Positions 1 to 9,023 of a stretch of DNA of 21,675 nucleotides are shown here, in pieces. Every line of letters begins with the position of its first letter. Within the stretch, counting starts at the first letter, position 1. The translations under genes and the position numbers were made by a program. Source of the DNA: Paraglomus occultum (Eukaryota; Glomeromycota; Glomeromycetes; Paraglomerales; Paraglomeraceae); the NCBI GenBank assembly GCA_910592205.1, contig CAJVPJ010000571.1, positions 1 through 21,675 of the forward strand. The letters run 5' to 3'. Under the pieces are notes generated by a model. It did not search any database. It was given only the letters and a program-made list of their open reading frames with translations, and was not told the origin of the DNA.

Positions 1-1890
1 CACTCGGAAATAGAGGAGCAAACGCAGCCAGGTTGGAAAATTGCATGTCGTAATTTCCTGTTCGTATTCCCAATTTACGCCCTTTCCAAATGCTAGCCCC
101 ATTTGAAATACAGGAGCCATGTTTTGACCATGTTGTTATCGCATTCCATTAATTGTTCCAGCGAAAGGTTTTTTTGTCTAATATAATAATGGATTGCGAT
201 TCCTGTCGATGCCCAAATTAGGTCTAAAACCTTACATGTTGCCCGATAATCAATATTAGTTGCCAGTTTGTCGTAAAACCTTACTCCAAGTTCATGAGCA
301 AGGTTATAAAGTCCATAACTAGAAAAAAGATGTATGAGAGCAGCGCACATATCTTTTGATGTGTGCCATTGTCCCTAATCCTGCCCGTAATTGTCCCTTT
401 TTATCTTTACGAGTCGCTGATGAATTGCCTAATCAGCCCAAACATCCAAAGTACTTCCATCAGCTATATTAAAGTCCGTGTAATATGCCCGACAAGTTTG
501 GAAAATATGGTCGTTAGAGGATGGTTCACGACCTGGCGCAAGAATGACTACATTTGGTTTTTCAACTCTGCAGCCAAGTTGAACGCCTTCTCTAAGCTTG
601 TCATTAATAGTAATAATAAAATTGTCTATTACAGTAACGTTCCCGTTTGTATCAGCTGAATTCGCAATCAGCTCTCTAAAATTGTCATTTATTTTGTGGA
701 ACCAGGCTTCGACTTTATTGTCTTCCCCGAATAAACGGTGTTCTTCAGTGAGGTGAATTTCATTATCCGGAATTGAATTTATTTCCTGTGGCAGCTTGAA
801 CTGAAAGACCATACGTAATGTTGCGTGAAATGATCTGCCCGCTATATTATAAATGTTTCCATATTTGAAGGTCGCTTCCCGTAAGTCAATATTATCTACA
901 GGTGAATGGATCCTTTCAATTGGAGCAGCAGCTTGCATACGCTGTTTGCGTAACCGATATTCATGAACACTGGTGTGTGATACAGCATTAATCGCTTCAA
1001 GGCATGACCGTAAGGTTTTGAGTTTTGACATGCAGACGCCAGAGAACGTGTAATCCATGTTTTTAAATGCAGTGGTCAAAATAACTGATGATAAAAACGT
1101 AGTTATCATGTCAATTTTTTTTTGTTCTTTTTCACTAATAATAATGTCTCTATTACGACCCACTGATTTTCCCTTTTTTCGGCTATTAACTTCCTTGCGT
1201 TTTATATAAAAAGTCGAGATCATGTCATCAAAAAAGTCTATTAGAATCGGAGGGTGTGCAATTTTGTAAGCAGACAGTGTTTCGGGCAACTCCAAAGTCT
1301 TCTCCTGTTCTTTCAAAGAGCTGCGTAAATTCCATATTTTTTCCGCAATTTTTTTCCCGTAAGAAACATTGTCTGGCGAGGCCATTTGATGCATACCGTT
1401 GGATTTTAAAATCGTCTTGATTGCAAATGGAGTCAGATTATAAGATGCATGACTGGATGACGACAAATCAGATTCCGACATTTTAAGAACTTGTAATGCC
1501 TGGGCCACAAAAAATAAAATTATTTTCTTCATTAAAATATTAATAGTATTTGTTTTTGCCACGTGCAGAATCCAATTTCCAAGCAGTTCCAGTGACTTAC
1601 TTACATCATCGTCATGCTTATTATTATCTGTTGCTGTACAAATATATTTTCTTCATTTCTGCCTTTGCCATGGTGTTCATGTATATGTCCTCCATGAGTT
1701 TCGTAACATTCACAACAAACATATTGTGATTGCTCAATATTAAAGTCAGTTATTTTCTGAACGAGCGGCGGCGATGGTTCGGTTGCTGGACACCTATATT
1801 GACCGTTGCACGGAATTACCGTTTCCTTTCCTAAAATGGATCGAGGATGTATTTCACATCTATTAATACAGAATCTTCGTTATTATAAAT
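1..1890 (-). pseudogene. Broken Cys/His-rich gene of unknown family
   Basis: I do not recognise this family. The longest open stretch runs from about 1499 down to 429 and continues in the same frame to 93, broken only by TAG codons at 429-431 and 375-377; another TAG lies at 93-95. Below about 130 a different frame is open to the window edge (GLAFGKGVNWEYEQ...), so a one-base slip in the A run near 128-134 is likely. Upstream, 1640-1885 encodes a Cys/His-rich segment (CINRC, PCNGQYRC, CCECYETHGGHIHEHH) that looks zinc-binding. It sits one frame off from the main body. A good intron (GTAAGT at 1604, T-rich tract, CCCAG at 1500) would join ...KHDDD to ALQVLKMSESDL; the apparent start upstream of this is then intronic. 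The body is rich in K, N and D, with no transposase motif I can identify. It looks like a decayed multi-copy element or lineage-specific gene. Confidence 0.55.
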
Positions 1891-2117
1891 AAAACCTTTA
1901 CCAATATTTCCTGTATAGTTTTACATTGAATAAATATAGTGCAACCTCTATGATAGACGATTATATCTACCCCACCATCTCCAGACTTCATTCTGAGAAT
2001 TAAAAAAAAAATAATGAGTATATGTATCATCAAAGTCAAGAACCATTTGAAGAACGTTCACAGCAGGCCGTCCACCGTACGCCAGGACTGGGTACCTGAC
2101 TGGCGACTTTCACAAGC

Positions 2118-2210
2118 TGCGGCCACGATGCGCTTTCAATTTAAATGATCAATGTATCCAATATTCACCACACCCGGGAACTCCGTCGGCAACGGGAAAG
2201 AACGTTCACT
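2118..2210 (+). repeat. Degenerate repeat unit, copy 1
   Basis: The block holds GGCCACGATGCGCTTTCAAT, then GATCAATGTATCC, a CACCACACCCGGGAACTCCG segment and AGAACGTTCAC. The same order of words recurs in the opposite orientation at 3110-3208. The GTATCC-CCCGGGAACTCC part also recurs directly about 88 bp downstream. No coding potential was seen. Confidence 0.6.
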
Positions 2211-2239
2211 CTCAATAAATTATTATATGTAATGTTTCG

Positions 2240-2295
2240 ATGTATCCTATTCACCGCGCCCGGGAACTCCCTGGCGGCTTCGTCGGCAACGGGAA
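2240..2295 (+). repeat. Degenerate repeat unit, copy 2 (partial)
   Basis: ATGTATCCTATTCACCGCGC followed by CCGGGAACTCC and CGTCGGCAACGGGAA matches the core of copy 1 with a short insertion (CTGGCGGCTT). The spacing to copy 1 is about 88 bp, which suggests tandem units. Confidence 0.55.
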
Positions 2296-2335
2296 CAATA
2301 TGCTTATACACCAACTGTGTTTATTGAAACCCGAA

Positions 2336-2450
2336 TTTACACCCAAGTGGCAGCGCACCTTTAGATACTACATTACTATAATAGTTTAAAGATTGTGGCC
2401 ACGATGTGCTTTCATTCCCGATATTTTACACCCAAGTGGCAGCGTACTTC
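2336..2450 (+). repeat. Paired short direct repeats (TTACACCCAAGTGGCAGCG)
   Basis: TTACACCCAAGTGGCAGCG occurs at about 2337 and again at about 2426, a spacing near 89 bp. Between them GGCCACGATGTGCTTTCA repeats, with one change, the start of copy 1 at about 2119. The 88-89 bp spacing is shared with the other repeat pair, so the cluster looks like a decayed tandem array. Confidence 0.55.
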
Positions 2451-3109
2451 AAATACAATAACCATTTAACAAAATACCCAGCGAAAACTCACCCATTTCT
2501 CCATTCCACTTCGTACCCTTCCCCCTTCAGAATATCAACTATTGTGTTTTCGAAAGTGTACCCCTTTCCCACGAATGTGGCTTAGATATATACCAAGTCT
2601 AATATCGTTTTTAGAATTTTTCAACTTTTCGCTCATATCGTAAACTGAAAGTTTCAACAACGTCTAGAGGCATGTTTAATTTAGTAAGTGTACCATGTAA
2701 CTAACAAATACCAAGTTTGTATCTTTAGCGAAGATGTCATCGAAATGTAGATAAAAGAAGTTGCACATAATTTGTGTCGATCATTCAAATTCACATGATC
2801 GACAAGCCACAAAAAAAAATTTTCTTATATATACACGTTTCTTAGAAGATGTTGTTTTAGTGGATGGCAGAGAATACTGGGATGACGTTAAAAATAATAT
2901 TAAAGACAAAATTTATTATTATGAAAAAAATGAATATATTTTTCTTTGTCTTTTATTTTTATTCGCGTTTTTACCATTTTATTTTCGTATATTCTTTGTC
3001 TTTATTTTTACAGTTAATTTTAAATACAACTATTTATTATATATATTGATTATATTTTAACCATTTGATATTAAATATTCGCAACATTCTGTATTAATAA
3101 CTGAATAGT
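2451..3109. other. Gene-free AT-rich stretch between inverted repeat copies
   Basis: No gene is recognised here. Open frames at 2761-3060 translate to low-complexity Phe/Tyr/Ile-rich peptides caused by the T-rich composition and have no family features. The stretch lies between the forward repeat cluster and the inverted copy at 3110-3208. Confidence 0.5.
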
Positions 3110-3208
3110 TGTGAACGTTCTTCTCCGTTACTGAAAAAGCTGCTGCGGAGTGAGCGCGGGCGTGGTAAATAGGATATATTGATCAGCGAATTGAAAGCGT
3201 TCGATAGT
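3110..3208 (-). repeat. Inverted copy of the 2118-2210 repeat
   Basis: Read on the minus strand, this block gives CGCTTTCAATTC, TGATCAATATATCC, ACCACGCCCGCGCTCACTCC, AACGGAGAAGAACGTTCAC. These are the words of copy 1 in the same order with about a quarter of positions changed. Together with the copies at 2118-2295 it forms a long, diverged inverted repeat around about 0.8 kb of AT-rich DNA. Confidence 0.55.
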
Positions 3209-3215
3209 TTTGACT

Positions 3216-3778
3216 ATGATGATGCATTACTCATTATTTATTATTATTGGTTCTAGGGAAGTGAAAAGTAGTCCAAGAATTTGGAGAATTGACTAGGAGA
3301 GGCGGGGGAATTGACATAATTATAAACCATAATGATGTGGTCTATGCGATCCAATGTAAAGACCATAAAAATAAACTTGGTAAATATTAATATAATTAAT
3401 ATTATTGTAAAATTATTATAGAAAAGTTGTTAATTTTAATTTTAATATAGGTCCTAAATATGTCCAACGACTAAAGGGTTCACTCGACGGTTGGCCTCCA
3501 GAAACAACTGTTGGTATCTTACTGGCTAATGGAATTAATCGGTTCACTAAAGATGCCGTTGAGGAAGCTGAATCGTCGAGGTATCATATCATCCTCGTTG
3601 GCAAAAATAATCTTATTAATGAAATAAGAGGATACCAACCCCGACAACAGCAGTTGGATTCGGGGAGAACTTCTGAACTTCAAGTTCAGTTTAAAAGGAA
3701 TTAGAAGAAACTCGTTTAGAAGTTCAGCAATTAAGATCAGAAATTGCTGAACTTCGGCGTCTTCTTGTAAATAAATAA
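3216..3778 (+). pseudogene. Mrr-like restriction endonuclease-fold gene, frame-broken
   Basis: The core (3268-3379) reads VVQEFGELTRRGGGIDIII followed by NHNDVVYAIQCK. This is the D...QxK arrangement of Mrr-type PD-(D/E)XK nucleases, with the GGID aspartate and the QCK lysine both present. A 71 nt intron (GTAAAT at 3380, TATAG at 3450) joins LG to PKYVQRLKGSLDGWPPETTV with the frame kept, so this is a eukaryotic gene copy rather than bacterial contamination. The frame closes at TAG 3702-3704, but one frame away the next 70 nt encode a leucine-rich coiled coil (ELEETRLEVQQLRSEIAELR...) ending at TAA 3776-3778. A single indel in the AAAA run near 3693-3696 would explain this. At the 5' end an ATG at 3216 opens a frame ending GSREVK that would meet the core if one A were removed at 3264-3267. 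Two slips suggest a young pseudogene or assembly errors. Confidence 0.7.
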
Positions 3779-4120
3779 AATCTATTTCTTAGAATTTGTT
3801 CAATATTCAAACCGATAATTGTGTAATTGTAAGATTATGAATTATGAGATAATGATTGTATTTAAATTTTGTGGCTTCAACTTTGTTTTATTAATATGGT
3901 TTGAATTTCTTTACAAAAACTTTTTTATATATGGTTTATATTCCTCACCTTCTGGTATGATAGGGAGCATTAAAATCAACAAGGCAAAACGTCATCAGTC
4001 ACCCCGATCAATTTTACAGCCACATCATAATCAGCCTCTCATATGTCACATGATAGAATGTACACTTTGTCTGGTTTTGTTGCAGTCTGCCATATTAAAT
4101 AAATCTAGCAGACTCAGATG

Positions 4121-4139
4121 ATTGGCCAATAATCACGTG
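4121..4139 (+). promoter_or_regulatory. CCAAT palindrome plus CACGTG box upstream of mL58
   Basis: ATTGGCCAAT (4121-4130) is a CCAAT box on both strands. CACGTG follows at 4134-4139, about 57 bp before the mL58 start codon. CCAAT boxes bind the HAP/NF-Y complex and CACGTG is bound by bHLH factors such as Cbf1 in fungi. The assignment rests on motif and position only. Nothing else was recognised in 3779-4195. Confidence 0.45.
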
Positions 4140-4195
4140 CCAGAAAATTTTTTGAAAGTATAAAATCCGTGAATAAAAGGGTAAAACATCATTAA

Positions 4196-4660
4196 ATGTT
4201 CTCGCTACAACGTCTGTCAAATTTTATCCCGCGTTCAATTATAATACGCTCCTACTCGGCTCGTAAACCAAAACGACAAACAAAACTATCAGCTCCCATC
4301 TTCTCTACCCAGAAATTAGACGATGGTAGCACTTTCACATCACGCCAACCAACTTCTGTCACAGCAGCAGTAGAATCGCTTCCTCCACCTATTAGACCCA
4401 TCAAAGAGAAGAAGTATCATCTTACGGAAGTGGAGGTTGCTGAAATCAGACGTCTTAGGGCAGAGGATCCCAACTATTGGACACGAAAAAAACTAGCAGA
4501 TAAGTTTGAATGCAGCCAGTATTTTGTTGGGTTTGTTGCACCTTTGCCCCATGAGGCTATTCAAAAGATGATAAATGAGCAAAAACAGAAAGAAGAACGT
4601 TATGGAGAGAGGAAAAAGTTGGCTATTAAATTGAAACAGAAGAGACGAAAGCTATGGTAG
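4196..4660 (+). CDS. MRPL20: Mitochondrial large-subunit ribosomal protein mL58 (MRPL20 family)
   Basis: This is a single-exon gene of 154 aa. It is a component of the fungal mitochondrial large ribosomal subunit (family of yeast Mrpl20, now mL58). The N-terminus (MFSLQRLSNFIPRSIIIRSY) is rich in Arg and Ser and lacks acidic residues, as in a matrix targeting peptide. The conserved part begins near residue 60 with PPIRPIKEKKYHLTEVEV, continues with EIRRLRAEDPNYWTRKKLAD and KFECSQYFVGFVAPLP, and ends in a very basic tail (KLAIKLKQKRRKLW). The frame is intact and the length is usual for the family. It has no intron, unlike most neighbours. Upstream lie a CCAAT palindrome and a CACGTG box. The only other candidate function would be a generic basic RNA-binding protein, which fits the motif order less well. 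Confidence 0.85.
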   Translation: MFSLQRLSNFIPRSIIIRSYSARKPKRQTKLSAPIFSTQKLDDGSTFTSRQPTSVTAAVESLPPPIRPIKEKKYHLTEVEVAEIRRLRAEDPNYWTRKKLADKFECSQYFVGFVAPLPHEAIQKMINEQKQKEERYGERKKLAIKLKQKRRKLW

Positions 4661-5515
4661 ACATGTTGCTGCTGTGTTGTAATAAGTGGAACTAGCACAA
4701 GGAAGAGGAATCACGGGTATTTGGCATTCCAGCTTGAATTTATCAGACATTATTATGCTAGCAGTAAAAGACCCGCAGGGTATAAGTTCTCCTTCGTTAT
4801 TATTTGTGTTAAATCTGAATTATGAATTTGCGCCACATAATTCCCTGATTATTGTGAACAAAGAGCGATAATGACATAATCCATGACCCATACTCCAATT
4901 CCCAATTCCCAAGACTGGATAACAAAGTTGTGAGATGGTAATATTTTCAAAACACCGATCAGACTTTACAGGAGTGCAATCGGTATGAGACGCGATAACG
5001 TGCTCCACGAGAACGAATCTTTTATCTATTAATCACTTGCGATTATATGGTTGTCGTGATTAAAGTGTTGTTGTACATCTTCATGATCCGCACTATACAA
5101 ATCAACTTTAATGCCGATAGAAACTTAAAAGTCAACAGTAATGTGAATTAATGAGACAGGTTATATCCTAAACGTATCCAAGCATGCAAAAATAAAGTTT
5201 CGAGCTGCTAAACAAGACTTACAAGTTTTGTTTAAAATAAAAAAAGTATATATTATTAGAGGTTTGTCACGCAATAAATCAACCCACATTCACAAGTGGC
5301 GGGAGTCCACCGAATATCATATTAATAAAATATAAGAGTCGATAATGTTGAGTATTATAACGGGGGAGTTGCTTATTAAGTCGGGATTGCCATAGAACGA
5401 TGTTAGATGATGGGAAGGGTGAATATGAAGATGTAATATTAAATGATTTGAAGCTGTGAATAAAATAGGTTTTCGATTAGAACGTTGATCACGATATGCA
5501 GTCGAATCTGGCAGT
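4661..5515. other. Gene-free interval between mL58 and SHO1 3' ends
   Basis: The two flanking genes converge here, so the interval holds their 3' untranslated regions. The short open frames present (60-73 aa) have no start context, family motif or matching exon on either strand. I see no RNA gene. Confidence 0.5.
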
Positions 5516-6547
5516 CTAGTTTTTCCTTTTACATACATAATTGCTTGGTACTATTCCAATTACACCGTCAGCCCTCCTTGCTTGCCACCATTTTCCCTTG
5601 TTGTCAACGATGTCAAGTACGTCGTCTTTGTTAAAGTTCAGCTCGTTTGGATCTTCAGGACTAGCAGTATCTATAAATGTAATCACGAGAATAAGGTTAA
5701 TAATAAACTTTACGGACGGGAAAACGTGCCATCGCATGGTACTTACAATCATACAGAGCCCTGGCCTTATATGCATATTCGGCATTCGGGGAAACAACGA
5801 CTTGATTCTGGCTCACATTGCTCGGCGTCGCTTGGCTTAAAGGGATCATCGTGGGTGTAACATTGTTACCGATGATTACTCCGGATGAAGAGTAGGCTGC
5901 GGCTTTGGAACGTTGTTGATTGTCGGACCCGAGAACCATTATCCACACAATAAAGACAATACTGAGGAAAATATAACCAGCCCCAGCAGCCTGATAAGAA
6001 GAATCTCCGTGAATAAATATCGAGACAGATTGAGTATCGAGGACGAGGCATGTTGCAAAGAATGCCATCAACTGTCAGCAGAAATAGATATTATTAAAGA
6101 CAATAAATAATGTAATTATAAAGAAGACGGAAATAAAATTGGACTTGAAGGACATTAACCCTTCAATGATTCAAAATGAAAAGGATACGGCCGGACGGTG
6201 TTGACTGACTTTGTTTGAACTGACAATGGCTAACGTTCCTACTATCACCGACATATTAAAGAAAATGATAAACCATGAAAATGGACCATATGTGCCGACT
6301 GCTCTCAAGCCTAAATCGCTTGCGCATTGTCCTGCTAATGCGACGATCCAGCCAACCTATAAAGAAACGATAATTGATATCATATCAGTCAAGTACAAGA
6401 TACTTTCCGTTTATATTTCTATTCAACAGAATAATTTGAAATTTCGTGTCGAGTAGATGAAGTGAGCAAACTTACGACAGCCAGACCGAACGAGCCTAGA
6501 AATATAGGGTCCTCAAATAGTTGTGTGAAATCAAATACGACTGCCAT
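5516..6547 (-). CDS. SHO1: Sho1-type osmosensor: four TM segments plus SH3 domain
   Basis: Exons on the minus strand: 6547-6476, 6356-6189, 6071-5747 and 5670-5516, giving 239 aa. The model starts at MAVVFDFTQLFEDPIFLGSF and carries four hydrophobic segments near residues 16-35, 49-66, 80-95 and 107-130, including AGYIFLSIVFIVWIMVLGS. A polar linker leads to a C-terminal SH3 domain (about 181-236) with ALYDYTASPEDPNELNFNKD, KWWQARRADGVIGIVPSNYV. Plasma-membrane Sho1 feeds the HOG MAP-kinase pathway, its SH3 binding the proline motif of the Pbs2-type MAPKK. The donor of intron 2 (GTATCC at 6188) was chosen because it gives the same spacing between TM2 and TM3 as in ascomycete Sho1. Intron 3 splits the SH3 ALYD|Y motif, so neither half is obvious in single frames. 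The protein is shorter than yeast Sho1 (367 aa) because the linker is short. Two AGGGG (STRE-like) words lie upstream. Confidence 0.9.
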
Positions 6548-9023
6548 AACGATTTGGGGGTGGTCTTTTGGAGATGTTTTATTGTCGACTCGGAATGTGT
6601 ATTTGCTATGACAAACTTGTGGGTTTGTCCCTACACTGTTAGTGGGAATGGGGTACGTGAAATAACTAAAAAGAATGTGAGGGTTAACAGTCAAGGTTAT
6701 TGACTTGGTATTGTTTGACTTTCTATTGTAAACAATATGGATTCAAGAACAAGAAGAATGAAATGAGAAGAGAGACACAAAACCTGGAATGAGAAATAAT
6801 AGAAACGAAGGGGATACAAAGCAAAATGTGAAAGATAACACGACAGTATTTAGCAAGTAACTCGACCAACAGAAGTGAACGAATAGTGGAATATTATTAT
6901 GTCTATTATTTTGTTTGTAGCAGTAATGAAAAGTACCACCTGATAATATAACAAGATTATAATATGGGTTAAAGATGACTTTATGAAGAAAATGTGCACG
7001 AATAGGGTTAAAAGGGGATGAGGATGTAACCGTGTGGTGATAATTCGGGCGAGAATGACTCACACGTTGGAGGTGAAGCGGGGTGTGAAGGTGTGGGGGG
7101 GGGGTGTTGTTGGTCGTTCTCCGTCGTGATGATATATATATATGTGCGTGTGGGTGCCAAGGAAATTATGTTGAAACTGTCAGGTTACATAGAAAACAAG
7201 GGAAAAAAATACGGAGTATTTTGTATTCGTAACATATTTGAGATGTTATCTCGTCTTTGAGTTAGCACCTATCTTCCAACTATGGTCAAAAAAAGCTACG
7301 TAATTATAGAGCATCGTACCACTATATTTTATGCACTTTTCGGGCGAATATCTAATATATGTCGAGACAAGTAGCAGGCGCTGAACCAAAGCATACCATA
7401 ATGGATCAACTGCTGAACCCCACAATTATCCAATAACAATTCATCGTTCTGTGGCAGTGGGAATGTCACAAGTGCTATAAAAACCATTGTTTGAACAAAA
7501 TATGGTTTTTGTTTCATGTTTGCGGTCAAATAATAATAACATTCAACATATTCACTTTTATTATTGCAACTTTCTGCGAATTACTCTGACGATTGTCGGT
7601 ACCTTGCTCTATTAACTTCAAGCGTCGAAAGTATCAGCCGCGCTCATTATGCAAAATACTTATCAACATAAAATACGTGGCATTATCCCCTTGCTCTAAA
7701 AAGGAAGCCAATACTCATAATGATTAATAATATTACTAATGATATTGTCATAGATTCACTAGACGACAAAAAATATGGGATGGCTTTGGATCCGTTAATT
7801 TTCCTTGTTCTTGTGAGTTACTTGTTCTTGGGGTTTATTAATTAAAAAAAAAACTTGCAAGTTACAGAAAACCCAAACAAATACTGTGCATAACGTATGA
7901 AACGTCTACCGGAGGCAAGAATCGGACAATCTGATTGATGCATTCCAATTGTTCCAGAATGTAAACACGCACGCGCACTTTTTTTCTTGCAACTTGACAA
8001 CATGCATATCCAACTTTACTGTTCAGTACAAAGACGACTATCCTGAGCTACTGGGAATTGTTTACGATATGCATAGCAACGTAAAGGCATGTTTGTAGGG
8101 CAAAGTGTTGTCAGGGTTTTTTACTACTATTCGTTATACGTTTACAAGACTAATTGTTTGTACTCTTCTTCCGTTAATGACAGAGAAAATTATAACACGT
8201 TTCATACGCACATAAAAACTTTTTTTGATCGACCAGAGGCAAAATAAAACAATGTACATAAGTGTTACCCATTTAACGTTAACAGCAAAATGCAATCAGA
8301 AATTAGTCTCACTCATTTGGAAAACATAGCAATGAATTTATTACCAACAGTGTTAGCCTGAATCTTATAATCATCTCAATTTGTCTTTGAACATTCAATA
8401 AACCGCATTGATGCACGCAACACTAAGGCTTGTTAATGTCTACAGGGAAAATTAAAAATTTGCCAATTACAAGAAAACACATGTACTAAATCTGGTTGTT
8501 TATTTTCTCTTCGCTATTTGCATTTGACATTTGAAAACTGAATTTACTTGTTGAAAGGGAAAAATGTTCTATCATCGAACGATGCAATTCATTTAATATA
8601 AGCATTTTTCACGCGCTTTATAAAAAAAAGGTGATAACTCTAGCAAATGGCATTGACTAAATAAACCCAGTACAAGACTCTTGAGTATGCTGCTAGTTGA
8701 AAATATCATATCCAAAAAAAATAGTTATTATTGTATGACACTCTATACTGTGGTCGGAATCATACTACATCAATACATCTCGCAAGCTCTAGCACGTTGA
8801 TATGACATTGGTTTCATAACAGCTTATTCTTCTTTCCTATGGGGTTCCTATTGCGAAAATGTCGTTACCGTTTATTAGCCAATTTGCTCGGAAGAAAATT
8901 TAAGTTTCCGATAAGCCAATCCCTCTACGCTCACATGATGTTCCAATTCAGAGAACAACCTCTCTCTCTCCATGCTTTTCGTTCCTGCTCAACTCTTAAT
9001 TGACTCTCAAGCATTACGCCACA
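6548..9023. other. 2.5 kb gene-poor gap (SHO1 and CACUL1-like promoters)
   Basis: This divergent intergenic region should hold both promoters. Seen in it: AGGGG words at 6809-6813 and 7013-7017, a run of ten G at 7095-7104, an (AT)n tract at 7132-7142, and a CT-rich tract at about 8959-8971 just before the CACUL1-like start. Two small open frames are noted without a claim of function: 7720-7845 (+), 41 aa with a hydrophobic C-terminus (LIFLVLVSYLFLGFI), and 7329-7517 (-), 62 aa, starting MKQKPYFVQTMVFIALVTFP. No tRNA, rRNA or transposon signature was found. Short-exon or non-coding genes could still be missed. Confidence 0.45.

Noticed and set aside
375-431. In-frame TAG codons as evidence of stop-codon reassignment
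   Set aside because: The intact genes here do not read through TAG: SHO1 and Sec14 end at TAG, and other genes use TAA or TGA. Simple pseudogene decay explains the TAGs.
363-659. 98 aa open frame on the plus strand
   Set aside because: It is antisense to the better-supported minus-strand Cys/His-rich pseudogene and has no family features.
1500-1562. Apparent N-terminus (AKTNTINILMKKIILFF) of the minus-strand gene
   Set aside because: It begins at a GTG and lies inside a well-formed intron (GTAAGT at 1604, T-rich tract, CCCAG at 1500), so it is probably not translated.
2761-3060. 99 aa frame with membrane-like Phe/Tyr/Ile stretches
   Set aside because: The composition follows from T-rich DNA; there is no ATG at its start, no splice partner and no recognisable family.
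5541-5860. Two plus-strand frames of 92-99 aa
   Set aside because: They are shadows of the SHO1 SH3-coding exons on the opposite strand.
7329-7517. 62 aa minus-strand frame with a hydrophobic start, secretion-signal-like
   Set aside because: No homology, no second exon and no conserved motif; the length is within chance for this composition.
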